From IMG/VR virus record IMGVR_UViG_3300028908_000005, positions 27,977 through 91,976 of that record: a stretch of 64,000 bases of DNA. One strand, 5' to 3'. The notes beneath the pieces were generated by a model. That model was not told the origin of the DNA. It did not search any database and was given only the letters and a program-made list of their open reading frames with translations. The position numbers and the translations under genes are program-made. This document shows, one piece after another, positions 41,102 to 47,929 of this stretch. Numbering within the stretch: position 1 is the stretch's first letter; the number at the start of each line of letters is the position of its first letter. The stretch is from a virus.

Positions 41102-41730
41102 CTCTGCTCTCCGATCAGCGCTGCCCCGTACTCCTCGAAACCGAGATAAGCGACGAAGGCAGCGTCAGCCATGTTATCGACACCTGTCGTTTGGTAATCG
41201 GCAGGATCAAGCTCGGTACCGAACTTCTCGTTGCATGCTTTGATCATAGCGACTTTATTTGCGTTCCCCTTGCCGGTTGCCGCCTTTTTGATCTCGCCGA
41301 TACCGTAGCCGACAGCTGGCGTATTCTGCTCTTCGGCCCAGGTGGTCGTAACTATTTTCAGGCCGCCCAAGAACTCGATCGCAGTCGCTGCCCGTGCCAG
41401 TATAGCCTGCACCGACGTGCGGCCGACGTATCGCTCTTTGCTGCCGCTGAACTTGACATCCTCAAACGCGATCAGGTCCGGCGCCGTCGCCAGCAACAAT
41501 TGTTTGAGGCGTATAAATTGTGTCGGCCCGCTGTCGTAACGGCCCAACGACAAATCCCACTGCCCGAGAAGCAGTTGGACTTTGTTCGGCGTCGTCGCCG
41601 TAAAATCGATTATGGCGACGCCGCACGAGCGACCGAAATCCAAGCCGAGAATGCGACGACCGCGTTTTTGCCGCAGTTTGGCCCGGTACGTTTCGATATC
41701 TCGGAGTTTCGAAAAAACAGCAGTCTGCAT
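41098..41730 (-). CDS. RuvC-like Holliday-junction resolvase
   Basis: A 210-aa RNase H-fold protein. ILGLDFGRSCGVAII (D31), LIAFEDV (E90) and GVDNMADAAFVAYLG near the C-terminus give the acidic active-site pattern of RuvC-type resolvases, including phage and poxvirus relatives. Such enzymes cut branched DNA before packaging. GAGG lies before the ATG at 41730, which is fused to the upstream stop as TAATG. With Mre11/Rad50 it forms part of the recombination set. Confidence 0.8.
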   Translation of the reverse strand: MQTAVFSKLRDIETYRAKLRQKRGRRILGLDFGRSCGVAIIDFTATTPNKVQLLLGQWDLSLGRYDSGPTQFIRLKQLLLATAPDLIAFEDVKFSGSKERYVGRTSVQAILARAATAIEFLGGLKIVTTTWAEEQNTPAVGYGIGEIKKAATGKGNANKVAMIKACNEKFGTELDPADYQTTGVDNMADAAFVAYLGFEEYGAALIGEQR

Positions 41731-42230
41731 TACGGCCTCGGAGTTGCAACTATTTTGTAAAAACGCAGAGTGCCACCGCCATCGTCAACCAGCACTACTG
41801 GCAGTTTCGTAGCATCGTCCGGCGACGCGACCAGAACTCTGCGCTGCGCTATATCAAGCGCTTTGCGTGCGTCGATTCCCAGCCTGTCGCAGTAAAAGTC
41901 GAAAAGGATCGTCTCCGCGTTAGCGACCAACGCTGCTGCCTGCCCGCGCGTAAGCTGCTCGATACGGATATCGGTTGCTTCGCTGGCGAGGTCGGATATC
42001 TCAAACCCGTCTGTAACCAGCACCGATGTGTACCGCGGCGCCTGCGAATCAGCTGCCGCTTTCATTTTCTCCAGCGAATGGTCGTTCTCGCAATAAACGT
42101 CAGGTACTTCGTCAAAGCCGGTTATAACAACATGTTTGAGCTTCCAATTGTCGCCCAGCTTACATTGGCTGGCGTATGCCTTTATCGACGCTTGGATCTC
42201 GCCACCGCAAATAGGACATTTGTCGATCAT
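41730..42230 (-). CDS. Hypothetical zinc-ribbon protein
   Basis: A 166-aa protein that starts MIDKCPICGGEIQASI, has further Cys at about 23 and 47 (YCENDH), and so may hold one zinc. The rest is alpha/beta (VLVTDGFEISDLASEATDIR, LFDFYCDRLGIDARKALDIA). The start overlaps the DnaQ-like stop as ATGA. Function unknown. Confidence 0.65.
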   Translation of the reverse strand: MIDKCPICGGEIQASIKAYASQCKLGDNWKLKHVVITGFDEVPDVYCENDHSLEKMKAAADSQAPRYTSVLVTDGFEISDLASEATDIRIEQLTRGQAAALVANAETILFDFYCDRLGIDARKALDIAQRRVLVASPDDATKLPVVLVDDGGGTLRFYKIVATPRP

Positions 42231-42952
42231 TTGCTCAGCTCCGCATGTTTCTCGTAAAGCGCTGCTAACAACCGCGTTGTCGACGTGACGCGAACAAGCT
42301 GCGAACTCGTCAGTTTTGCAGCGCTAAGTAGATCATACTTCGGTACGCAATGATTCAGCATACTCCAGCGAACGCCAGGAGCTATCTCTTCCGCTATCCT
42401 GTCGTAAAACTCTGGCAGCGATTCATCGAGTACCGGTAATGGCACTATTTCGTAGTCGCGTTCGAAAAGCTGTGCCGCTTTTTCGGCCAACCCAGCGCAG
42501 TAGTATTGCTCCGGCGGCTCCCACTTTATGTCAAACTGCTCCGCCAAACGCACCAATTGCGGTATGTCGAGGCCGTAGCCGTGAAATGTGACCAATGGCA
42601 ACTGCTTGACGGCGTCGAGCGAGTCGAACACCGCTCGCGCGGCAATGTCCGGCAGATTACCTTGTTCCGCCAAAATGCGATCGGTGTAATAATCTTTTCG
42701 CTGTGACCCGCGGCGACCTAAGTCATCGAATGTTCGTCGCTTGATGTACTCTGCCGCGACCTCTGCTGGCACTCCTGGAGCCGACCAGTTAAATATGATT
42801 TCGTCGTTTGCAAAAACTTTGCCGCGGCTTGCCAGCGAGATGCCGACGGCTTTTACGAAATCCTGTGACCCGAGCCCGGTAGTATCGAGCGCTATCGTCA
42901 CATACTCGCGTGCGTATGGAAAGCTACGCGCAAAACTCTTAAACCAGTTCAA
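42227..42952 (-). CDS. DnaQ-like exonuclease with degenerate motifs
   Basis: A 241-aa protein. YVTIALDTTGLG resembles Exo I (DxETTG) but has no catalytic glutamate. LVTFHGYGLDIPQLV resembles Exo II (GYNxxFDxPxL). NHCVPKYDLLSAAKL resembles the region before Exo III. The DEDDh fold is thus likely, but exonuclease activity is doubtful. The only usable start is TTG at 42952 with a poor ribosome binding site. It lies in the overlapping run that ends with the RuvC-like gene, so a replication or repair role fits. Confidence 0.55.
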   Translation of the reverse strand: MNWFKSFARSFPYAREYVTIALDTTGLGSQDFVKAVGISLASRGKVFANDEIIFNWSAPGVPAEVAAEYIKRRTFDDLGRRGSQRKDYYTDRILAEQGNLPDIAARAVFDSLDAVKQLPLVTFHGYGLDIPQLVRLAEQFDIKWEPPEQYYCAGLAEKAAQLFERDYEIVPLPVLDESLPEFYDRIAEEIAPGVRWSMLNHCVPKYDLLSAAKLTSSQLVRVTSTTRLLAALYEKHAELSK

Positions 42953-43014
42953 TGTTTTTCTGATACCTAAAAACTCAGGTAAGCAAGCTACCGCGAGCGT
43001 CTCGCTCGCAGTAT

Positions 43015-43473
43015 TTAATTCCAGGCCGGCCTTGGGCCTTCGCCGGTGTACGGTTTAGCTAGTTTCGCGTCAAGTAGCATCTCGCTAAGCAGCTTACCGT
43101 CCAGCTCTACATCCGCAATGATGCGGAAATACTTGCCGCGGCGCATGTGCCGCAGGTAGATAACCTTGGCTCCGGCCAGCAATTTCTTCGTCAGCATCTT
43201 TGCCCTGACGGCTTTCGTTTTGACGCTAAGCTTATGTGCCGTCATTTCAGGGCAGTCGATGCCGGCAACTCTCACCGGCATCGCATGACCGACAATCGCA
43301 GGCCAACCGTCGACGTCAACGTGAAACGTATCTCCGTCGTACACGCTGACCACGCGGCTGACACGGATGTCGCCGAAATCGGCTGCACGTTCGTGTCGCG
43401 GTTCTACAGTGAACCCGAACACGAACGTGCTGCCGGCTACCAACAGACTAAACCACAAAAGCAGTTGCCGCAT
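43015..43473 (-). CDS. Exported thermonuclease-like (SNase) protein
   Basis: A 152-aa protein. An N-terminal signal or anchor (RQLLLWFSLLVAGSTFVFGF) precedes an SNase domain with VYDGDTFHVDV and VRVAGIDCPEM, the calcium and catalytic core motifs of staphylococcal-nuclease-like proteins. GGGAG lies 8 nt before the ATG at 43473; a longer frame overlaps the upstream gene. It should act outside the cytoplasm or in the periplasm, perhaps on host or competitor nucleic acids. The expected second arginine region (RGKYFRIIADV) is present. Confidence 0.8.
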   Translation of the reverse strand: MRQLLLWFSLLVAGSTFVFGFTVEPRHERAADFGDIRVSRVVSVYDGDTFHVDVDGWPAIVGHAMPVRVAGIDCPEMTAHKLSVKTKAVRAKMLTKKLLAGAKVIYLRHMRRGKYFRIIADVELDGKLLSEMLLDAKLAKPYTGEGPRPAWN

Positions 43474-43894
43474 CTGGAAGCTCCCAGGGAGTGACGCGGC
43501 CCGTTGCTGCGTGCCAGTTATCTGACACGCGGCGGCACAAGCCACACGATTTTGCCGCATACTTCAGTCGGCGGTCGAGTTGCCGCAGATGATACTCAGC
43601 CGCGTACGTGCTGTACCACTTCATTTTCATGGCAAGCACGGCGCAGTAGAGGTCTAACCTCCCCTGCGCTACTTCCGCCAGCACGTCGTCCCGAGCTGGC
43701 TGCGGCAATTCTACAGCTTCGTCTAGTCTTTCTTCAAGCCGAATCGCTTCATAGAAGATTGCCTCCGTGCAATCATCAATGTGGTCATCCGGCGTTTCGC
43801 CGGAAAGCACTAACTTTCCAAATGCGATCGCCTGTTCCAACATGTTGGTCGCACTCTTGTAATCGATTTTCGCCAATGTCTTGAACGCGGTCAT
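43448..43894 (-). CDS. Hypothetical helical protein
   Basis: A 148-aa, mainly helical protein (NMLEQAIAFGKLVLSGETPD, AIFYEAIRLEERLDEAVELP) with three cysteines near the end (KSCGLCRR). AGGGAG lies before the ATG at 43894. The C-terminus overlaps the SNase start by 26 bp, so the two may be coupled. The layout hints at MazG/HEPN-like helical bundles, but I see no diagnostic motif. Confidence 0.6.
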   Translation of the reverse strand: MTAFKTLAKIDYKSATNMLEQAIAFGKLVLSGETPDDHIDDCTEAIFYEAIRLEERLDEAVELPQPARDDVLAEVAQGRLDLYCAVLAMKMKWYSTYAAEYHLRQLDRRLKYAAKSCGLCRRVSDNWHAATGRVTPWELPDAATAFVV

Positions 43895-43913
43895 CTCTAC
43901 ACTCCCTGCAGTG

Positions 43914-43964
43914 AAAAAAGTTAACCAGCAAGCGCATCGGCCAACGCAGCCGTTGCTTGCTGGT
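43914..43964 (-). terminator. Possible rho-independent terminator overlapping gene end
   Basis: On the minus strand a 10-bp stem (ACCAGCAAGC with GCTTGCTGGT, 21-nt loop) is followed by TAAC and TTTTTT. The stem lies inside the last codons of the gene at 43921-44586. The long loop lowers confidence. Confidence 0.45.
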
Positions 43965-44586
43965 CGTTAAAACCTATCGCTCGCAGCTGCGCCATAAGCT
44001 GCTGCAAGCGAGCTTTTACCATATTGTTGATCTCTTCGGTCTTGCCGGCCTCGAGATCGTAGATAGCGTTAAACATCTCCGGGTCGTCAGAAAATTCCTC
44101 TTGGATCTGCTGCCACAGATCCTCGCGACCCAAGATGCCTAAACGCAGTACATCCGGCGGCTGGATAATCCCTTCCGCTTTTACGGCCTCGCCGATGTAC
44201 GCCAAGACATCTCGCGAAAACGGTTCCGGATCGTTACGGTCCGGCGGCGAGATGATCAATGCTTCTGTGACACCCCACGCGATCTCCCCGGCGTCTGCTG
44301 GATCGAATGTCGTCGGGTCGAAGAAGCCAGAATCGAGCGCGTTGCAGATTTCGACAAAATCCGGCACGCTCTTATAAAACGCATCCGACGTAACAAGGCG
44401 AACCGCGGCCATGAGCTTGTTGAAAGCCGATCGCCGCGGTTCGACGCCGAATGTCGCCTTTATCTCGTCGCGGATGGTCTCAGGATCCCAATCGAAGAAC
44501 TCATTCTTCCACGCACGCGCTGCCAAAATGAGCAACGTCGTCGCACGTACGTTAGGATCCAACCACCAGCGTCGATACTTTTCCAT
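43921..44586 (-). CDS. Hypothetical protein
   Basis: A 221-aa helical protein beginning MEKYRRWWLDPNVRATTLLI and containing FDWDPETIRDEIKATFGVEP. Its position beside the tail and adaptor region suggests a virion or assembly role, but I cannot name a family. I chose the ATG at 44586; a TTG two codons upstream is possible. Ends in an Ala/Gln-rich helix (FNDQQATAALADALAG). Confidence 0.6.
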   Translation of the reverse strand: MEKYRRWWLDPNVRATTLLILAARAWKNEFFDWDPETIRDEIKATFGVEPRRSAFNKLMAAVRLVTSDAFYKSVPDFVEICNALDSGFFDPTTFDPADAGEIAWGVTEALIISPPDRNDPEPFSRDVLAYIGEAVKAEGIIQPPDVLRLGILGREDLWQQIQEEFSDDPEMFNAIYDLEAGKTEEINNMVKARLQQLMAQLRAIGFNDQQATAALADALAG

Positions 44587-44588
44587 TT

Positions 44589-44873
44589 TCAAAATCCGTT
44601 CGTCAGCTCAAAACAAGCGCGGAAACCCATATCTCCCGGCGTTGCGACCTGCGACGGCTCGGTGATGATACCGCCCGACTTCTTGTCGATCGCAAACACC
44701 TGCGGAAAACCCGCAAAACCTGCTTGCAGCATACCTTTATCAGCAGCCACTTTCAAAGCAAGTTTCTTGGCCTCCGGGCTTGTCACCTCGTTCCGCGTAT
44801 CTCCGTCTACGCTGACGCGAAGTTTCTGCGAAAATCCGCCTGGCACGACTTCCATATGACTAACTTTGATCAT
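44589..44873 (-). CDS. Hypothetical protein
   Basis: A 94-aa protein from the ATG at 44873 (GGAG upstream; the longer frame reads through non-coding DNA). It contains KLRVSVDGDTRNEVTSPEAK and ends in FRACFELTNGF. No family recognised. It is the first gene downstream (leftward) of a terminator, so a promoter should lie within 44874-44977, but I saw none convincing. Confidence 0.6.
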   Translation of the reverse strand: MIKVSHMEVVPGGFSQKLRVSVDGDTRNEVTSPEAKKLALKVAADKGMLQAGFAGFPQVFAIDKKSGGIITEPSQVATPGDMGFRACFELTNGF

Positions 44874-44977
44874 ATCGATACTCCAATTGACAACAGTAAT
44901 CGAATAGCAGCACCCCGTGTAACTGCTTTCCAACTACTGTTATCGCGGATTTCCGCATTTTGGCAAGTTCAATGGCT

Positions 44978-45035
44978 AAAAAAGCCGGTGAACCGCCATT
45001 GGCAGTTTAGCGAAACGCTAAACTGCCGGCTCACC
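44978..45035 (-). terminator. Nested-stem terminator
   Basis: A perfect 12-bp inner stem with a 3-nt loop (45001-45027) lies inside outer arms GGTGA/TCACC (44987-44991 and 45031-45035). On the minus strand these are followed by GGCTTTTTTAG. It would end the transcript of the gene at 45086-45394. The inner stem is unusually strong and could also pair on the other strand. Confidence 0.75.
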
Positions 45036-45068
45036 TTAAAATGCCACGAAAATTGGGAAAATTAAGCA

Positions 45069-45080
45069 GTATCCGGATAC
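45069..45080. promoter_or_regulatory. GTATCCGGATAC palindrome, intergenic copy 4
   Basis: Perfect palindrome (14 bp with flanks) 5 bp after the stop of the gene at 45086-45394 and before the nested terminator. Same stop-palindrome-terminator order as at 7887-7910. Confidence 0.45.
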
Positions 45081-45085
45081 TGTTT

Positions 45086-45394
45086 TCAGAATTTCAAAAC
45101 GATGATTTTGCCGCTGTCGCTACGGTACGTTACACGCACCTGTCGCGCCTGCAGCAGCCGTTTCAGTTTCAGCTTTTGGTTGTTCGTAGTGCCGACCGCG
45201 AAGTTTTTCTTTACCCAGCCGTAGTCGACCGACGTAATCGTTTGCGCCGGCCGTCCGCAGCAACCTTTTGTTCGCCGCGTACGAACAGCCTGTTTCAGAA
45301 ACGGGAACACGGTAGTGAATCTGCTGTCGTTGATCATGCGATCGATCAACTGCGATGTGATATCGACGCGGGGGAGCTCGCTCACTTTTACCAC
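45086..45394 (-). CDS. Hypothetical small basic protein
   Basis: A 102-aa protein starting at GTG 45394 or, with a better-placed AGGTGG, at GTG 45385. Helical N-terminus (DITSQLIDRMINDSRFTTVF), then TKGCCGRP with two adjacent cysteines, then a basic beta-rich end (KLKRLLQARQVRVTYRSDSG). Last gene before the nested terminator. Function unknown. Confidence 0.6.
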   Translation of the reverse strand: MVKVSELPRVDITSQLIDRMINDSRFTTVFPFLKQAVRTRRTKGCCGRPAQTITSVDYGWVKKNFAVGTTNNQKLKLKRLLQARQVRVTYRSDSGKIIVLKF

Positions 45395-45856
45395 CTAAAA
45401 TGATACCGGCACGGCCTCCAGGAGTGTTCGTGCCTGGTTTACGCTCTGTACCAGCTGCGAAACCTCTTCTTGGGTTATCTGCCAAGCCTCGTAAGCCAAA
45501 CTTTCGGTATCGACAATGATGTCGAAATAGTCCAAGCGGTAAACTTTCGGGCTGTCGCCGTCGCGAGGTTTGTCCTCTGGCACCTCGATAAGATCCACGT
45601 ACGAGCAAACGCCCGTGAACTCGTCAACTTCCGGGCCGCCGACGCTAATCTCTGGGTACCGGTAGTAACGGAATATCTTGGTCGGCATGTTGTCAGCCGA
45701 CGCTACTTCGACACGAATGCGGTAACCGCTGTGTTTGTTGACCTGAAATCGCGGCTCGAACTGCAATCGCAGCGTCAATGTCGCCGGCGGCCCCGTCGTT
45801 GTCGCTTTGCCGCCCGCTACCGGTTCGAACGATACCGTTTTGTCGCTTACTGTCAT
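45395..45856 (-). CDS. Hypothetical beta-rich protein
   Basis: A 153-aa protein from the ATG at 45856 (AAAGGCG upstream). Mostly beta strands (ATLTLRLQFEPRFQVNKH, RIRVEVASADNMPTKIFRYY), then a C-terminal helix (EEVSQLVQSVNQARTLLE). The context of glycosyltransferases and tail genes suggests a virion component; no family recognised. Confidence 0.6.
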   Translation of the reverse strand: MTVSDKTVSFEPVAGGKATTTGPPATLTLRLQFEPRFQVNKHSGYRIRVEVASADNMPTKIFRYYRYPEISVGGPEVDEFTGVCSYVDLIEVPEDKPRDGDSPKVYRLDYFDIIVDTESLAYEAWQITQEEVSQLVQSVNQARTLLEAVPVSF

Positions 45857-45857
45857 G

Positions 45858-46883
45858 CTAGTCGCCTTTCGGGTTGCCGCCGGGTACCCAACCAATTGTG
45901 CCCGTGTGCCGCTCGTCAAGCCCCCGGCGCGGCTCGTTGTCCCAAATCAGCTTCGATCCGCGATTCCAGCCATGCAATTTGTACCCGGCTTGCCAGACCT
46001 GCTGCATGATCATGTAATCGCCGCCGTTGTTTCCGATATCCGGATCGGGGATGTTCTGCTCTCTGACTACATCCATGTCTAAACACCAGACAGCCCCGCG
46101 CGGAAAATGCACGTAGCTGCCGTTCGGCGCCTCGTGACCGTTACGCAACTGGAAGTGCCGCCCGCGATACCAAGGCCGGCTCTTGATCCACTCCTGCTGC
46201 GCCGTGGAAATGCCTATAAAATAAGGATTTCCGAATATACGACAGCCATCCTTGTAGTAATCAACTATATCATAGGCCACACGCACCCACCAACGCGGGT
46301 CGATAATGCGAACGTCATCGTCCAACCAGACTACCCACTTGTCGACAATCGGGTCGTCTTGGTCGTGAAACAGCTGCCGCATCGCCGGATACTTCTTCCG
46401 ATTCTCGTGATTGATGATCAACTTGTAGATTTCGCCGGTATTCGACAAGTTTTTCACAAAATCGACCGTCTTTTGGCAGGCTTCGTTGGTCGCTACGCGA
46501 AGCTGCCGCCGGTTTTTCGGCACCGATGACAAGATTCCGGTAAGCACGCGCTCGTGGAGCTCGAAATACTCGCCATACAGGCATGTGCATATGACGAATC
46601 GCCCGCCGATCAGCGGATTATCCATCACAGAATCGTCCGAAAACTTAGCTGTTTCGGCTGCTTTGGCACGTTGTTGCTGCGTTTCGTGCTGAAATGCCGC
46701 TGTGCGCGTCAGATTAGCGCCTGCTTTGCGCAAATCTCGCAGAGGCGTATCGAGCCCAAACCCAGTAGGGACGAATCTGAGGCCATTCTGGCGGCTCTGA
46801 TCGACCTTCGGAACGTCGATCGGGGCTAAATTGCTAAACGGCTGCTGGCAATAGGGGCAAAGTATCGGTTTTTGGTTGGCCAT
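45858..46883 (-). CDS. Glycosyltransferase with N-terminal zinc motif
   Basis: A 341-aa protein from the ATG at 46883; a longer frame overlaps the GT9 gene deeply. It starts with a CPYCQQP pair. After an 80-residue linker it enters a GT-A-like domain with GGRFVICTCLYGEYFELHER and a metal site VVWLDDDVRIIDPRWW. Later residues YKDGCRIFGNPYF and GNNGGDYMIMQQVWQAGY match sugar-transferase patterns. It overlaps the heptosyltransferase-like gene by 50 bp, so the two may work together. Acceptor unknown. Confidence 0.7.
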   Translation of the reverse strand: MANQKPILCPYCQQPFSNLAPIDVPKVDQSRQNGLRFVPTGFGLDTPLRDLRKAGANLTRTAAFQHETQQQRAKAAETAKFSDDSVMDNPLIGGRFVICTCLYGEYFELHERVLTGILSSVPKNRRQLRVATNEACQKTVDFVKNLSNTGEIYKLIINHENRKKYPAMRQLFHDQDDPIVDKWVVWLDDDVRIIDPRWWVRVAYDIVDYYKDGCRIFGNPYFIGISTAQQEWIKSRPWYRGRHFQLRNGHEAPNGSYVHFPRGAVWCLDMDVVREQNIPDPDIGNNGGDYMIMQQVWQAGYKLHGWNRGSKLIWDNEPRRGLDERHTGTIGWVPGGNPKGD

Positions 46884-47919
46884 AGGGCAGATTCTCGCTT
46901 CGAAAACGGTCTTCGTGGTCCATTCCGGTGTACTTTTGGTCGATTTTCGGCAAAATACCCGTCTGGTAGTACCAAAGTATGGCGTCGCGGGCCATTTCGG
47001 CGGTAACCATCTGGTGGCAGCGCGGAATAAGCTGCCCCGAAACGTCCTTTTCGGGGTATTTGCACCAGGTAGACGGGTTTGTCTTGCCGCCGTGTATTTT
47101 ATTCTTCCAGCAGCCGCGGCGTTGGCAGCAGTCAAGCAGATCCTGCGTGTGCAAATAGCGGTGCGGGACTTTCACCTTGCGCGACGCGATAGGGCCGAAA
47201 TTATCGACCGCTACGTTGACGTAAGCCTCCCACCACCAATGCTCCCGGCCGCCGGCTGTAACGACGCAAGGCTTATCGAACACGGCAGCGACGTGCATCG
47301 CGCCGGTAATCGGGCACAAAACGCCGTCAGCGTGATAGATTACCCACAAGAAGTCTCGTAGATTCGTTTTGCCGCGGATATCGACGACGTTTTTCAGCGA
47401 ATAGTGCTTATGGTTGCCACCGACAGCGCCCATCTGGACGCACGGTATGCCGTATTCGGCCAAATCGTCTACAACCTGCTGGCAATACCGCCAATTCCAA
47501 ATCTTGACCGGGTAATCAAGCTTCCCGCCGGCGAAGACGACCCAATACCGCCCGTTAAACGGCGACTGCTGTTTCTGCTCCGGCGATAGGTACAGATCGC
47601 CCTTGGGTTTGAGTACCGGAACCTCTAGGCCGAGCTGCCGTCGCATGTCGCGATGAAACGCTGTCAGGAAATGCAGCGGCGATCGGTTGGCTTCGTTGAT
47701 GTACCGACCATAGCCGAGTTTGATCTCCCTGGCGTCGAGCTTGTTGTTCACGCCGAGATAGCCGGCAATGTGCGGATTGTAGTTCCATAGCGTGCTGCAT
47801 GAAGTCCGTACATAGATTTGGTACTTCCCCGGATACGTTACTGCCAGATCGCGAATACTCGCGGTCATACAAACGATATCGCCAAGCGCCAATGTGTGTT
47901 TGAAGATTATCGTTTCCAT
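46834..47919 (-). CDS. GT9 heptosyltransferase-like protein
   Basis: A 361-aa protein with the GT9 (ADP-heptose:LPS heptosyltransferase) layout. The N-terminal nucleotide fold has LALGDIVCMTASIRDLAVTY. The C-terminal donor-binding half has WNWRYCQQVVDDLAEYGIP, DIRGKTNLRDFLWVIYHADG and ITGAMHVAAVFDKPCVV. The sequence is rich in Cys/Trp after residue 280 and has a polar tail. Donor may be ADP-heptose, in line with the HldE-like gene at 4243-5610, but that link is inference. The ATG at 47919 has no clear ribosome binding site and lies 10 bp from the fibre gene. Confidence 0.75.
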   Translation of the reverse strand: METIIFKHTLALGDIVCMTASIRDLAVTYPGKYQIYVRTSCSTLWNYNPHIAGYLGVNNKLDAREIKLGYGRYINEANRSPLHFLTAFHRDMRRQLGLEVPVLKPKGDLYLSPEQKQQSPFNGRYWVVFAGGKLDYPVKIWNWRYCQQVVDDLAEYGIPCVQMGAVGGNHKHYSLKNVVDIRGKTNLRDFLWVIYHADGVLCPITGAMHVAAVFDKPCVVTAGGREHWWWEAYVNVAVDNFGPIASRKVKVPHRYLHTQDLLDCCQRRGCWKNKIHGGKTNPSTWCKYPEKDVSGQLIPRCHQMVTAEMARDAILWYYQTGILPKIDQKYTGMDHEDRFRSENLPYGQPKTDTLPLLPAAV

Positions 47920-47929
47920 AGCAATTTGT

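Noticed and set aside
42953-43014. Terminator in the gap before the DnaQ-like gene
   Set aside because: GCGAGC/GCTCGC forms a small hairpin, but no T-run follows on the minus strand.
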